64,000 bases of DNA from NCBI GenBank assembly GCA_945875585.1, contig CAMCLK010000009.1:43879-107878 (forward strand), in the 5' to 3' direction. Source of the DNA: Candidatus Kuenenia stuttgartensis. Its GTDB lineage: Bacteria; Planctomycetota; Planctomycetia; Gemmatales; Gemmataceae. Made by a program: the position numbers and the translations under genes. Positions 52,980 to 62,825 of this stretch are shown piece by piece (within the stretch, counting starts at the first letter, position 1; each line of letters opens with the position of its first letter). Below the pieces are notes generated by a model that ran no database searches, was not told the DNA's origin, and saw nothing but the letters and a program-made list of their open reading frames with translations.

Positions 52980-54266
52980 TCATTCTACCGACAGAGTCTG
53001 CGCGCGATCGGGGCCGACGGAAACATGGCGGATCGGAACACCAACCAGCTGTTCCACACGGCGCACGTAATTGCGCGCCTGCACAGGCAGTTCCATCCAT
53101 TTTCGGCAGCCTGTTATGTCTTCTTCCCAGCCGGGAAGCGTTTCGTACACAGGCTCGCACCGTGCCAAGGTCACGGCATCGGCCGGGAACCAGTCGCGTT
53201 GCTCGCCACGGTCTAGATACGAGGTAGCCACTTTCAGTTGTGGCAATCCGCTCAATACGTCGAGCAGCATCAACGCAACAGTATCAGTGCCGTTGATCTG
53301 CGCGGTTGTTCGCGCTGCGACAGCGTCAAACCAGCCGCAGCGGCGAGGTCTGCCCGTTACGGTTCCATATTCCCGGCCAATCCGGCGAATGCGTTCGCCG
53401 ATGCCGTCTGGGCCGTCGTTGAGTTCGGTGGGGAATGGACCGCCACCTACTCGGGTGGTGTAGGCCTTGATCACGCCGATGACCTGATCCAGCCAGCGGG
53501 CTGGAAAACCACTGCCGCTGGTTAACCCCGCCAAAGTGCTGTTGGAGCTGGTCACGAATGGGAAGCTGCCATGGTCGATGTCCAGAAGGCTTCCTTGCGC
53601 TGCTTCGAACAGCATACGCTTGCCTTGCTGGCGCGCCTTGTGCAGATATTCCACCGTATCCACAACCAGTGGACGCACATAGTCGCCATGGGCCCGGTAT
53701 TCCGCCACCAGTTCGTCTACCGAGAATTGCCGAGCTTCTGGGCTCAGGGCTGCCAGCATGGAATTTTTGCGAGGCACTACTTCGCGCAAGCGGGCAACGA
53801 GGCGATCCACCTCAAGCAAATCGAGAATACGTACCGCCAAATGGCGCCCAACTTTGTCGGCATAACAAGGCCCGATACCCCGGCCTGTGGTACCAATACG
53901 GTCGCTTGAAGCGGCTTCGCGGAGTCGTTCTTCTTCTTGGTGATACGGGAAGATCACGTGGGCCCGGTCGCTTACCTTCAGGCGGTCGAGCACATTCAGG
54001 CCAGCTGCCTCGAGGCTGGCAACTTCCTCGGCCAGACGCGGAGGAAACACCACCACACCATTGCCAATAATGGCTGTCATTTCCCGGCGGACTAGGCCCG
54101 TGGGGAGAAGGGAAAGTTTGTAAGCCTTTCCATCAACCACAACGGTGTGGCCAGCATTGGCGCCGCCGTTAAACCGCACGACAATATCGTGCTGCCCGCC
54201 AAGCAGATCCACGATCTTGCCCTTGGCTTCATCACCCCATTGCAAACCGACGACGCAACTGTGCAT
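52980..54266 (-). CDS. purA: Adenylosuccinate synthetase
   Basis: Joins IMP and aspartate, using GTP, on the route to AMP. 428 residues from ATG 54266: VVGLQWGDEAKGKIVD near the N-terminus, GGANAGHTVVV, IGTTGRGIGPCYADK and GCRKWMELPV. The longer upstream frame is non-conserved. Lies divergent from the cinA-like gene across 159 bp. Confidence 0.97.
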   Translation of the reverse strand: MHSCVVGLQWGDEAKGKIVDLLGGQHDIVVRFNGGANAGHTVVVDGKAYKLSLLPTGLVRREMTAIIGNGVVVFPPRLAEEVASLEAAGLNVLDRLKVSDRAHVIFPYHQEEERLREAASSDRIGTTGRGIGPCYADKVGRHLAVRILDLLEVDRLVARLREVVPRKNSMLAALSPEARQFSVDELVAEYRAHGDYVRPLVVDTVEYLHKARQQGKRMLFEAAQGSLLDIDHGSFPFVTSSNSTLAGLTSGSGFPARWLDQVIGVIKAYTTRVGGGPFPTELNDGPDGIGERIRRIGREYGTVTGRPRRCGWFDAVAARTTAQINGTDTVALMLLDVLSGLPQLKVATSYLDRGEQRDWFPADAVTLARCEPVYETLPGWEEDITGCRKWMELPVQARNYVRRVEQLVGVPIRHVSVGPDRAQTLSVE

Positions 54267-54425
54267 ATGACAACTCTGATCTCGCCGGTGGTAACAGATC
54301 CCGCCGTGCAAGAGATTGACCTACCTGCGGAGAGGGTTTTCGGCAAGCATGACCAGCATTCGTTGCTTGCCTCGTTTCAGGATGACACCATCTTAAACAG
54401 TACTTTCCATTAGGGCACACACTCA

Positions 54426-55673
54426 ATGATCAAGGCTGAAATCATTTCTATTGGAAGTGAACTCACATCCGGCCGAAACCTCGATACCAACAGCGCTTGG
54501 CTCAGCAGGGAACTGGCTGAACATGGAATCGAAGTGGGTTGGCACACCACGATTGCCGACGATCGTGCCGCTAATCGGGACTGTTTTGCTCTGGCTACCC
54601 AGCGGGCAGGCTTGGTGATCAGCACGGGTGGGTTGGGGCCAACTCTCGATGACCTCACCCGCGAAGTCCTCGCAGAACTAGCTGGCGTGTCGCTGGAGTA
54701 CCACGAGCCCTCGTGGCAGCATATTGAAGGCATTTTCAAAAACCGAGGCCGCCAAATTCCCGAACGCAACCGTGTTCAGGCTATGTTTCCCCAAGGCTCG
54801 GAAGTGCTTTTCAATGCCCGTGGCACCGCGCCCGGAATCTGGATGCGCGTGGGCAGCGCCATTGTCGCGGCTCTACCCGGTCCGCCCCGTGAAATGGTGG
54901 GAATGTTCAAGGATGAAGTAGCACCTCGGCTGGCAACTTCCGGTCTGGCGCGTGGGGTTCTCGTGCAGCGTCGTATCCACACCTTTGGCGAAGGTGAATC
55001 GGCCATCGAGGCTAAAATTCCCGACCTTACTCGCCGGGATCACGTTCCTGAGGTGGGTATTACCGCCAGCGACGCCACCATCACATTGCGCATTTTCGGC
55101 AAAGGGCCCGACCGCGCCGCAGCACTCGCGCAAATTGCGCCCATTGAGGAGGTCATTCGCGAACGTCTAGGAAACCTGATCTATGCCGCCGACGACGAGG
55201 AATTGGAGCAGGCGACTGCTGATGTCCTTGAACGCTCCCACTTGACATTGGCCATTGCCGAGGGAGTGACCGGTGGGCAGGTGGGAGCCATGCTTGATCG
55301 AGCCCATTGGCAACGGCGGTCTTTTTTGGGGGGAATCATTGCTCACGGCCAGCCCGGGGAAGTGTTGGCCGGATTGCCCGAAACCACTCGCATGGCGCAC
55401 GGGTCACGCTCATCCGCGGCAGCCATCGCCATGGCGCATGGTGTACGTCTTCTCATGGGAGCGGACCTTGGATTGGCCACGACGGGCATTGCCCGTGCCG
55501 AAGAAGCTGGACCCGGGCAAGAACCCGGACAGGTATGGATTGCCCTGGCCTGGGATGGAGGCGAAGCGGTTTTTGAACACCACTGGTTTGCCTCACCCGG
55601 TGAAGTTCGTTCGCGCACCGCCAAAAAAGCCATCAATCAGCTTCGGCTGCACCTTCTGGAACATTTGACATGA
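54426..55673 (+). CDS. cinA: CinA-family nicotinamide-nucleotide amidohydrolase-like protein
   Basis: 415 residues. MoCF-like N-terminal domain: AEIISIGSELTSGRNLDTNSAWL, TGGLGPTLDDLTREVLA, ALPGPPREMVGMF. The C-terminal amidase-like domain (LTLAIAEGVTGGQVGAML...) is atypical: the usual catalytic Ser/Thr region SCTGG appears as GVTGG, and the Ser is missing. Such proteins recycle NMN in pyridine nucleotide salvage; activity of this copy is doubtful. The next gene overlaps its stop (ATGA). Confidence 0.85.
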   Translation: MIKAEIISIGSELTSGRNLDTNSAWLSRELAEHGIEVGWHTTIADDRAANRDCFALATQRAGLVISTGGLGPTLDDLTREVLAELAGVSLEYHEPSWQHIEGIFKNRGRQIPERNRVQAMFPQGSEVLFNARGTAPGIWMRVGSAIVAALPGPPREMVGMFKDEVAPRLATSGLARGVLVQRRIHTFGEGESAIEAKIPDLTRRDHVPEVGITASDATITLRIFGKGPDRAAALAQIAPIEEVIRERLGNLIYAADDEELEQATADVLERSHLTLAIAEGVTGGQVGAMLDRAHWQRRSFLGGIIAHGQPGEVLAGLPETTRMAHGSRSSAAAIAMAHGVRLLMGADLGLATTGIARAEEAGPGQEPGQVWIALAWDGGEAVFEHHWFASPGEVRSRTAKKAINQLRLHLLEHLT

Positions 55674-57241
55674 CGTTCAACCACAACCATACCGATACCC
55701 ACCACCACAGCTTGGCGCGTTTGGCTGGAAATCTCATCATCCTCATCGCTGTGGGGCTGGTCGCCGGGCGTATGGCTCTTGTGACACGCCTGTACGAGCC
55801 CGCAACATTTCGCAAAGCAGCCGACCCAGGATTTACCCCTGCTTGGCCCGCCGCGCGTCCGGATGCCACCCCGTTTATCAGCTCCAACGACCGCAGCCGC
55901 TGGGCCACTGTGCGTTCGCTTGTGGAAAATGGCACATTTGTTGTGGCCCGTCGAGATCTCGACCTTGTTCGCGCAACAGCACTGCTGCCACTATTTCAAA
56001 CCACTTGGCCCGGCGCGCTGGCATCGTCCGGAGCGGCCCATCGTTTGCGTCTGGCAGCCGACCGAGGCTTCCTTTTCGAGGAGGAAGGGTGGCGAACGGT
56101 TGATCGCGTATTAGATCCTAAAACACTGGAATACTATTCGAGCAAACCACCCCTGCTGCCCACACTTGTGGCGGGCCTTGCCAAGCCGCTTCATCTGCTG
56201 TTCGGCTGGAAGCCTTCGACTCATCCTTTTGAAATCACGCGCTTTGTTTTGTTGCTGATCAACCTGCTGCCATGGTGGCTTTACTTAGCCGTCTTTCGCG
56301 ATCTGCTCGAGCGCCTTCCAGGCACCGATGCTTCCCGGCTGATACTTCTATCCATGGCTGGTCTTGGCACTCTGGTCCAGCCATATTTGATAGTTTTCAA
56401 TAATCATACCCCGGGCACTTTTGCCGTGCTCTTTGCCACCGCAGGCATGGCTAGGATCTGGCTCGCGCAGCCACACCATCCTGCGGGTTGGATTTGGCAT
56501 CTGGTTACGGGCTTGTGCGCCGGGTTTGCCGTCACCTGTGAACTTCCTGCACTGTCCTTTGCTGCCCTGATAGGTCTTGCATTGGTGATTCGGTCTCCAC
56601 GCGGCGCGCTAACAGGCTATTTGCTTGGTCTTGCTGCGCCACTTGTGGCCCTTGTGGCCCTGAATGTCATTAGTTTGGGACAAATCAAACCCGCATATGC
56701 GGAATTTGGTGGCCCATGGTACGAATACGAAGGCAGCAGCTGGTACGACCCGGGGCATCTCAAGCGAGGCATCGACTGGGCGCGACGTAATCTTGGCGAA
56801 TCTTTGGGTTCCTACGCATGGCACCTAATCATTGGCCACCACGGACTTTTTTCACTCACGCCGTTCTTTCTGCTGGCACTTCCCGGAGCTTGGCTGGGCC
56901 TACGCCATCGCCAGCAGGGCTCTGGCCAGGGTTTGCAGGCTTTGCTGGGTGCCATGGCAATGATGCTTACTATCATTCTGTTGGCATTTTATCTGTATAA
57001 AAGCGATAATTATGGGGGCAATTGCTGTAGCGCCCGCTGGTTGCAGTGGCTCACACCGCTATTACTTCTGGCTGCCACGCCTGCCGTCACATCACTGATG
57101 GGATCGCGCTCCGGCCGCTGGTGCATCATGCTACTTGTGGCGATATCGGTCGTATCAGCATCGGCAGCGTCTGGAAATCCGTGGCGCAGGCCTTGGCTTT
57201 ACGATCTCATGAAATGGTGCGGTTGGCCCGGATACGAATGA
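55670..57241 (+). CDS. Polytopic membrane protein, glycosyltransferase-39-like
   Basis: 523 residues with 10 or more hydrophobic helices, an N-terminal cytoplasmic stretch rich in His (HNHTDTHHH), and a long extracytoplasmic loop near 70-160 with YYSSKPPLLPTLVAGLAKPLH. The YSSKPPLLPTL segment resembles the first loop of membrane mannosyl/arabinosyl transferases (family GT39/83), but I cannot assign the family firmly. Coupled to the cinA gene and followed by the CPBP protease. Confidence 0.65.
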   Translation: MTFNHNHTDTHHHSLARLAGNLIILIAVGLVAGRMALVTRLYEPATFRKAADPGFTPAWPAARPDATPFISSNDRSRWATVRSLVENGTFVVARRDLDLVRATALLPLFQTTWPGALASSGAAHRLRLAADRGFLFEEEGWRTVDRVLDPKTLEYYSSKPPLLPTLVAGLAKPLHLLFGWKPSTHPFEITRFVLLLINLLPWWLYLAVFRDLLERLPGTDASRLILLSMAGLGTLVQPYLIVFNNHTPGTFAVLFATAGMARIWLAQPHHPAGWIWHLVTGLCAGFAVTCELPALSFAALIGLALVIRSPRGALTGYLLGLAAPLVALVALNVISLGQIKPAYAEFGGPWYEYEGSSWYDPGHLKRGIDWARRNLGESLGSYAWHLIIGHHGLFSLTPFFLLALPGAWLGLRHRQQGSGQGLQALLGAMAMMLTIILLAFYLYKSDNYGGNCCSARWLQWLTPLLLLAATPAVTSLMGSRSGRWCIMLLVAISVVSASAASGNPWRRPWLYDLMKWCGWPGYE

Positions 57242-57266
57242 TCCTGCCGTGCCGGAGTTTTTTCCC

Positions 57267-58169
57267 ATGAGCGAATATCCCACAACGGGCCGGTTGCCAC
57301 ATCCCAGCCTGCCTTGGGCTCTGTTCTGGATTGCCGGTTACATCGGTTTCACGCAGATTCCCGCAGCCATGCTCGCGGTGGTTTGGGTTGTCGCACTCAT
57401 GCTGCTGGTTCCACCCAGCGCGTCAGAGCTGCAAGCGAGTGAATCCAATCCCCTGATTTTACCAGGTATGTCATCGGGTCTTGCCATGGGGCTTGCCTTG
57501 GCCCAACTGCTTTCGTGGGTTTATAGCATCATTCTGTTACGGGTTCTTGTAGGTAGGAACTGGATCCGTGAAATAGACCTTGATCGCATTCCTCGCCTTG
57601 CCGATACCATTGCCGCCTGCGCTCTTGTGCCAGGCATGCTCCTTGTGGGCAACAGCCTGCTGGCACTTCTGCCCGCAAATCCCAAGCCGGGTGATGCCAT
57701 GCTCGGGAAAGAGACTTTAGCTCAATTTGAATCTCTTATCCGTGCTTGGCCGTGGTGGATGGCTGTGCTCATTGTTGCTGTTGGGCCTGCCCTAGGTGAA
57801 GAACTCTTTTGCCGGGGATTTCTGGGCCGGGGGCTGGTGGCTCGTTACGGCACCGTTGCTGGAATTGGCCTCACCAGCATACTGTTCGGCGTGATGCACA
57901 TCATTCCCGCGCAAGCCATGTATGCCGGGCTATTGGGCATATTATTGCACGGCCTTGCGTTGTCGGGCCGTAGCCTGTGGCTGGCAATGCTAGCGCATTT
58001 TCTCAACAACGCCCTCAGCGTGATGGCCGCCTGCGACGACAGCCCGCTGAAACCGATGCTGGCTGCGGCACAGCAATACATTGAGGGGCAGCCCGGTCTT
58101 TTTCTGGCTGTAGGCGTTGTCATGTGTGCAGGCGTGATGCGGCACTTGCAAAAAGATCGTGGTCGGTGA
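57267..58169 (+). CDS. CPBP (Abi/CAAX)-family intramembrane glutamic protease
   Basis: 300 residues, about eight membrane helices. Active site pair GEELFCRGFLGRGLV (Glu-Glu near 177) and FGVMHII (His near 209) with HFLNNALSV later, all diagnostic of CPBP proteases (Rce1-like). ATG 57267 has GGAG upstream. Substrate unknown. Follows the membrane protein by 25 bp. Confidence 0.9.
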   Translation: MSEYPTTGRLPHPSLPWALFWIAGYIGFTQIPAAMLAVVWVVALMLLVPPSASELQASESNPLILPGMSSGLAMGLALAQLLSWVYSIILLRVLVGRNWIREIDLDRIPRLADTIAACALVPGMLLVGNSLLALLPANPKPGDAMLGKETLAQFESLIRAWPWWMAVLIVAVGPALGEELFCRGFLGRGLVARYGTVAGIGLTSILFGVMHIIPAQAMYAGLLGILLHGLALSGRSLWLAMLAHFLNNALSVMAACDDSPLKPMLAAAQQYIEGQPGLFLAVGVVMCAGVMRHLQKDRGR

Positions 58170-58238
58170 TTCCCGCCTGCCTTTGGTCGGTTAAACTAAT
58201 AATTACAATCGAGATTTTTGCCAGGCGGAGCCCATGTC

Positions 58239-60536
58239 ATGCTGTTTTTCTGTGCCATGCTCATGGTTCCCTGTGCCACCGACGGGGCTTCCATTTACCG
58301 CACGCAGTGTCAGTCGTGCCATGGGGCCATGGGGGAGGGAACCAAGCGGTACAAAAAATCGCTTTCAGGCGACCTTGCTGTGCCTCAGTTGGCCCGTCTG
58401 ATCCGCGAAACCATGCCAGAAGGCAAACCGAACACCCTTTCAGAAACTGATGCGAAAGCAGTCGCTGCTTTCGTTCATGGAACTTTTTATTCAACAGCCG
58501 CCCGCGAACGCAATCAGCCCCCTCGCATTGAATTGGCACGTCTCACCGTGCCGCAATACCGCCAGTCACTTGCCGACCTGCTTGGTTCGTTCCGCTTCGG
58601 ACCCAAACAGGAACCTGCCGAAGGTCTGAAGGGCGAGTATTTCAAAAACCGTGGTTTCGGAAATGGCGACCGTGTGCTCGAACGTGTCGATGCGGGTGTT
58701 AACCTGCCGCTAGGTGTGGAGAGCCCTGTGCCGGGTAAAATTGAACCACACGAATTTTCCATGCGCTGGACGGGTTCAGTGGTGGCCCCGGAAACAGGTG
58801 ATTACGAATTTATTATCCGAACGGAGCATGCCACGCGCCTGTGGGTCAACGATGTGCAGACCCCAATCATCGATGCCTGGGTAAAATCTGGCTCCGACAC
58901 GGAATACAAGGGAAGTGTGAGGCTTTTGGCGGGAAGGGCCCATGCGCTGCGCCTCGAATACTCCAAGGCCAAACAGGGCGTGAACGATTCCAAAAAGACC
59001 GACAAACCGTCTCCCCCTGTTCGCTCATCCATTGCCTTGCTCTGGCGCCGCCCCGACATGCCGCCCCGATTGGTTCCACCCCACGTACTTAGGTTTTCTA
59101 GCGCGGCTTCGGTCTTCGTATCTTCCGTGGCTTTTCCTCCCGATGACGGCAGTCTTGGATGGGAACGCGGATCGGCAATTTCAAAAGCATGGGACCAAGC
59201 GGCAACGGATGGTGCGCTTGAAGCCACAGCCGCAATCATGAACAAGATCGATGAATTCTCCAAATCGAAACCAGCCGATGCCAACCGTTCCGACAAACTC
59301 AAGGCATTTTGTAGCCTGCTTGCAACACGGGCGTTCCGCAGACCCATAAGCCCGGAGATTCAGGCGCTCTACATCGATAGAAATTTTGCCAGATCGCCCG
59401 ACCCGGAAACCGGCACACGCCGAGCCGTGCTTGCCATTCTGAAATCTCCTCGGTTCCTCTATCCGGAACTCGAGGGACAAACCGATAACCATGCCATCGC
59501 GGCCCATTTGGCACTCACCCTGTGGGATGGCCTGCCCGATCAAGCACTTAATGATCTGGCCGCCGCGGGCAAACTCAAACAACCCGATATTCTCGAGCGA
59601 GAAACGCGCCGGATGATTGCAGACGCTAGGGCCCGTACCAAAATGGCCCGATTCTTCCAGCACTGGTTGCGAACCGACCATGCCAGCGACCTAGGCAAAG
59701 ACGCCACTCGATTCCCCGGTTTTACCCGCGATCACCTAGCTTCGCTGCGTGAATCGTTGGAATGGCAGCTCGACCGGTTTTGGTCTTCCGAATCCACCGA
59801 TTATCGTTCCCTTTTCGAAGGCCACAATGTGCCTCTCGATGGTAAACTAGCAACCTTTTACGGCGCCACCCGGCCTGTCGATGCTCCCTTGGCCGACCTC
59901 CCACTTCCCAACCAAAGCCGCGCCGGCGTATTAACCCATCCCTATGTTCTTGCAGTGCATGCTTACGGATCGGAAACATCGCCCATTCACCGGGGCGTGT
60001 TCATGGCGCGTAACTTGTTGGGCGTGGGGCTCAAACCGCCACCCGAGGCTGTCGCTCCTCTTGCGCCAGACTTGCACCCTTCGCTCACCACACGCCAACG
60101 CGTGTCTCTACAAACAAAACCAGCTGCCTGCATCTCGTGTCATAGCCTTATCAACCCCCTAGGATTCACTCTTGAAGGGTTCGATGCGATTGGCAGGGTA
60201 AGAACTCTCGACAACGGCAAGCAGGTGGATACCTCAGGCGCCTACCTCGACCGGACTGGTATCAATCACAGTTTTAAAGATCCATTGCAACTAGCAAAAT
60301 TCCTGCGTGAAAGTCCCGAGGCGCACGATGCCTTCGCGGAACAGGTGTTTCACCATCTGGCTGGCCAACCGGTACGTGCTTACGGCGCCGACCGTCCCAA
60401 AGCCCTGCGGGAACGATTCGCAGCAGATGATTACAGCGTGAAAAAACTATGTGCAGCCATTGCCCTGGCTACGCTCACTACTGAAGCGCCGCGCGTGGCG
60501 GGCTCGGCTCCGGCGCCATCAAGGCCTGCCAGGTAG
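58239..60536 (+). CDS. DUF1592/DUF1588/DUF1585 c-type cytochrome with PA14 domain
   Basis: 765 residues from ATG 58239 (GGAG upstream). Signal peptide, then a cytochrome motif CQSCHGAMGEG, followed by DUF1587-like material. A PA14-like beta domain follows (about 130-245: GLKGEYFKNRGF, RWTGSVVAPETGDYEFIIRT, RLWVNDV). DUF1592 (about 370-480), DUF1588 (HRGVFMARNLLGVGLKPPP) with CISCHSLINPLGFTLEGFD, and the DUF1585 end come last. A standard planctomycete multidomain protein presumed to act on carbohydrate in the periplasm. The last 18 bp overlap the convergent HEAT-like gene. Confidence 0.92.
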   Translation: MLFFCAMLMVPCATDGASIYRTQCQSCHGAMGEGTKRYKKSLSGDLAVPQLARLIRETMPEGKPNTLSETDAKAVAAFVHGTFYSTAARERNQPPRIELARLTVPQYRQSLADLLGSFRFGPKQEPAEGLKGEYFKNRGFGNGDRVLERVDAGVNLPLGVESPVPGKIEPHEFSMRWTGSVVAPETGDYEFIIRTEHATRLWVNDVQTPIIDAWVKSGSDTEYKGSVRLLAGRAHALRLEYSKAKQGVNDSKKTDKPSPPVRSSIALLWRRPDMPPRLVPPHVLRFSSAASVFVSSVAFPPDDGSLGWERGSAISKAWDQAATDGALEATAAIMNKIDEFSKSKPADANRSDKLKAFCSLLATRAFRRPISPEIQALYIDRNFARSPDPETGTRRAVLAILKSPRFLYPELEGQTDNHAIAAHLALTLWDGLPDQALNDLAAAGKLKQPDILERETRRMIADARARTKMARFFQHWLRTDHASDLGKDATRFPGFTRDHLASLRESLEWQLDRFWSSESTDYRSLFEGHNVPLDGKLATFYGATRPVDAPLADLPLPNQSRAGVLTHPYVLAVHAYGSETSPIHRGVFMARNLLGVGLKPPPEAVAPLAPDLHPSLTTRQRVSLQTKPAACISCHSLINPLGFTLEGFDAIGRVRTLDNGKQVDTSGAYLDRTGINHSFKDPLQLAKFLRESPEAHDAFAEQVFHHLAGQPVRAYGADRPKALRERFAADDYSVKKLCAAIALATLTTEAPRVAGSAPAPSRPAR

Positions 60537-61649
60537 TTTGTTTTCTTGGGCGTAGGCGTCCCATTTTTTGAGGGCTTCCAGTCGCTTGTCCTCGGCAAGG
60601 AAACCCATGTTGTAGGTTGAACCTACCTGAAAAGCCTGCCCTGCCGTGGCAAAACCGAAACCGTAATCCTTGTGAGATTGACCAGTTAGGTGCACTAGAA
60701 TGGCCAGGGCGACATCCCGGACCTGAACAGTACCCATTTCCCTTGGCCGCACTTGGAAATTGTTCATATGCGCTGAATCTGATAAAAGAGGTGCAATATC
60801 GGGTATATTCTCCCGTGTACCCAGCCTGCCAATCAGGCTGCACGCCACACCGCGGCCATGCGGTTGCAATCGACCACTTTTAAGCAAGTCGCGTGCCAGC
60901 AACACTCCTTCTTTCAATTCCAGATTTTGGCACAGGTACAGGCTCTGCATCTGAGCTTGAATATCAACCTGAGAGCGCATCCAACTAGTCACCAAGGTTC
61001 GCAATCCCTCATGCACTACCGCGCCGTTCTTACCGCTTAGGGCGCCCTGAATGTTCTGCCCGTATAAAAGGCTGGTGACCAACTGTAACCGGTCAGACTG
61101 GACCCGCGCCTTCGGATGCTGCGCCGCAAACATGACCGCAGCTACGTCGTTGACCGTATACGGATTAACCATGGGCGAATTGGCTCTGATTATCCTTGGC
61201 GAATTTAATTGCAGTGACTGGACTTTGGCGAAAATGGTGATGGCCGCTCGGTCCGGGTTTAATTCTACCTCTTCGATAAAACCGGGATCCGAGGCCCAAA
61301 TATCTGCATAAAATTTACGTGTTTCCGGACGCTCTTTCGGTAGCAACGTGCAAAAGCGATCCCACCCCGGCAGAGTGCCCGTCCCCTTCTGGAATTTGCC
61401 AAGCTTGTTTTGATGATCTGCTTCCCGCAGACCCTGAACCAAATTACGGCAGCGCCGGCGAATCTCGGGATCCGCATGGTTCAAACCAAATTCAATGGAC
61501 GATAGAGCCGGAAGGCCCAATCGCGATAACTCCGACTCGGCCAATTCGCGCGTGGCAAAATCATCGGAGCCCAACCGCTGCACCCATGTTTCAGGCGTGG
61601 ATTCGGTATCGGCCAAGAAGACCAGCAGCAGCCATCCCGCTAGGATCAT
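60519..61649 (-). CDS. HEAT-like-repeat exported protein
   Basis: 376 residues. Signal peptide (MILAGWLLLVFLADTES), a helical N-terminal part (VQRLGSDDFATRELAESELSRLG then ADPEIRRRCRNLVQGL) typical of planctomycete HEAT-like domains, and a C-terminal helical half. Function unknown. It overlaps the convergent DUF1592 gene by 18 bp, and no terminator lies between them. Confidence 0.75.
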   Translation of the reverse strand: MILAGWLLLVFLADTESTPETWVQRLGSDDFATRELAESELSRLGLPALSSIEFGLNHADPEIRRRCRNLVQGLREADHQNKLGKFQKGTGTLPGWDRFCTLLPKERPETRKFYADIWASDPGFIEEVELNPDRAAITIFAKVQSLQLNSPRIIRANSPMVNPYTVNDVAAVMFAAQHPKARVQSDRLQLVTSLLYGQNIQGALSGKNGAVVHEGLRTLVTSWMRSQVDIQAQMQSLYLCQNLELKEGVLLARDLLKSGRLQPHGRGVACSLIGRLGTRENIPDIAPLLSDSAHMNNFQVRPREMGTVQVRDVALAILVHLTGQSHKDYGFGFATAGQAFQVGSTYNMGFLAEDKRLEALKKWDAYAQENKLPGRP

Positions 61650-61736
61650 GTCACACCGCCCATCCTTCTGTTACCACACTATTTAGTTTAAGGTGGCTGT
61701 CTGCATGTCGCAACTCACCGCCGGGAATCTATTGCC

Positions 61737-62816
61737 ATGAATACCCAATACCTCTTCCGCGCCCGTCGCCAAAGGCTGCTCACCGCTATCGGTTCTGATG
61801 CCACTCTCTGGTTCGCCCATCCCGATACCTTGCGTTACCTAGCCGGTTTTCACGTTGATCCTTTTTCACTTGGCCACGGCTTTGGCGGGGTTCTGGCTCT
61901 GAAAACCGACGGCAGCACGACTCTCTGGTACGACGATCGGCTTCCCGATTCGGTCGGAGCGGCCTGCGTGGATCAGGCAATCATCGTTCCGTGGTACGAC
62001 GGCATCACGCCTGCGCGGGGCCTTCGTTCGCAAGCCGTGTTGAATCACCTACCCAACGAGTGGCCGGGCTGCTTCCACGACTTTCCCGGCCGGTCCGACA
62101 GTCTCTTCAATTGCGTCGAAATCCTAGCCAACCTGAGGCGCTGCAAAGACGAACATGAAATTGCCGTGCTGGAACAGTGCTGCCGGGCTGGAGAAGTCGG
62201 CCATGCATGGGCCCGCGCCCACCTAGAGCCGGGAATGACTGAGCTGCAGCTGTATGCGGGCATCAATCGCGCTTGCACACTGGCGGCTGGCCATGCCGTG
62301 ATTGTGTATGGAGATTTTGCGGTGTCGCCCGGCCCTTCACGCAAGGGCGGCCCAGCCACAGACAGGGTCATTCGCCCGGGTGATCTGGTCATTGTTGATT
62401 TTTCCGTTGTTATCGGTGGGTACCGCAGCGATTTCACCACCACTCTGTGTGCTGGTGTGCCCACCAAAGCACAAAAACATCTGCACGCCACGGCAATGGA
62501 AGGCATGCGTCGGGGCGAAGCCAAGTTGTTTCTAGGTGTTTCAGCCCACGACGTGCATGCTGCTGTATTTTCAGCATTTGCAGATGCTGGAATGCCGGAA
62601 GCGTTTCCCCATCATGCGGGACATGGAATAGGGCTGTCGCATCCGGAGGCGCCGTTTTTCGTGCCCGGTTCCACGGAAATATTGGTGGAAGGCGACGTGG
62701 TGACGCTCGAGCCGGGAGCCTATGTGGCGGGAGTGGGTGGCTTACGTATCGAGCACAATTATCTGATCACAGCCAATGGCCCCAGGGTGCTGAGCGGGCA
62801 CGACCTGGGGCTGTGA
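61737..62816 (+). CDS. M24 family metallopeptidase (Xaa-Pro aminopeptidase-like)
   Basis: 359 residues: an N-terminal creatinase-like domain (about 1-130) and a pita-bread catalytic domain with metal ligands in VIVDFSVVIGGYRSDFTTTLC (two Asp), HHAGHGIGLSHPE (His), VTLEPGAYV (Glu) and LRIEHNYLI (Glu). Cleaves N-terminal residues, probably before Pro. No clear Shine-Dalgarno. Ten bases separate its stop from the convergent DUF1080 gene. Confidence 0.93.
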   Translation: MNTQYLFRARRQRLLTAIGSDATLWFAHPDTLRYLAGFHVDPFSLGHGFGGVLALKTDGSTTLWYDDRLPDSVGAACVDQAIIVPWYDGITPARGLRSQAVLNHLPNEWPGCFHDFPGRSDSLFNCVEILANLRRCKDEHEIAVLEQCCRAGEVGHAWARAHLEPGMTELQLYAGINRACTLAAGHAVIVYGDFAVSPGPSRKGGPATDRVIRPGDLVIVDFSVVIGGYRSDFTTTLCAGVPTKAQKHLHATAMEGMRRGEAKLFLGVSAHDVHAAVFSAFADAGMPEAFPHHAGHGIGLSHPEAPFFVPGSTEILVEGDVVTLEPGAYVAGVGGLRIEHNYLITANGPRVLSGHDLGL

Positions 62817-62825
62817 AGCCGGGCG

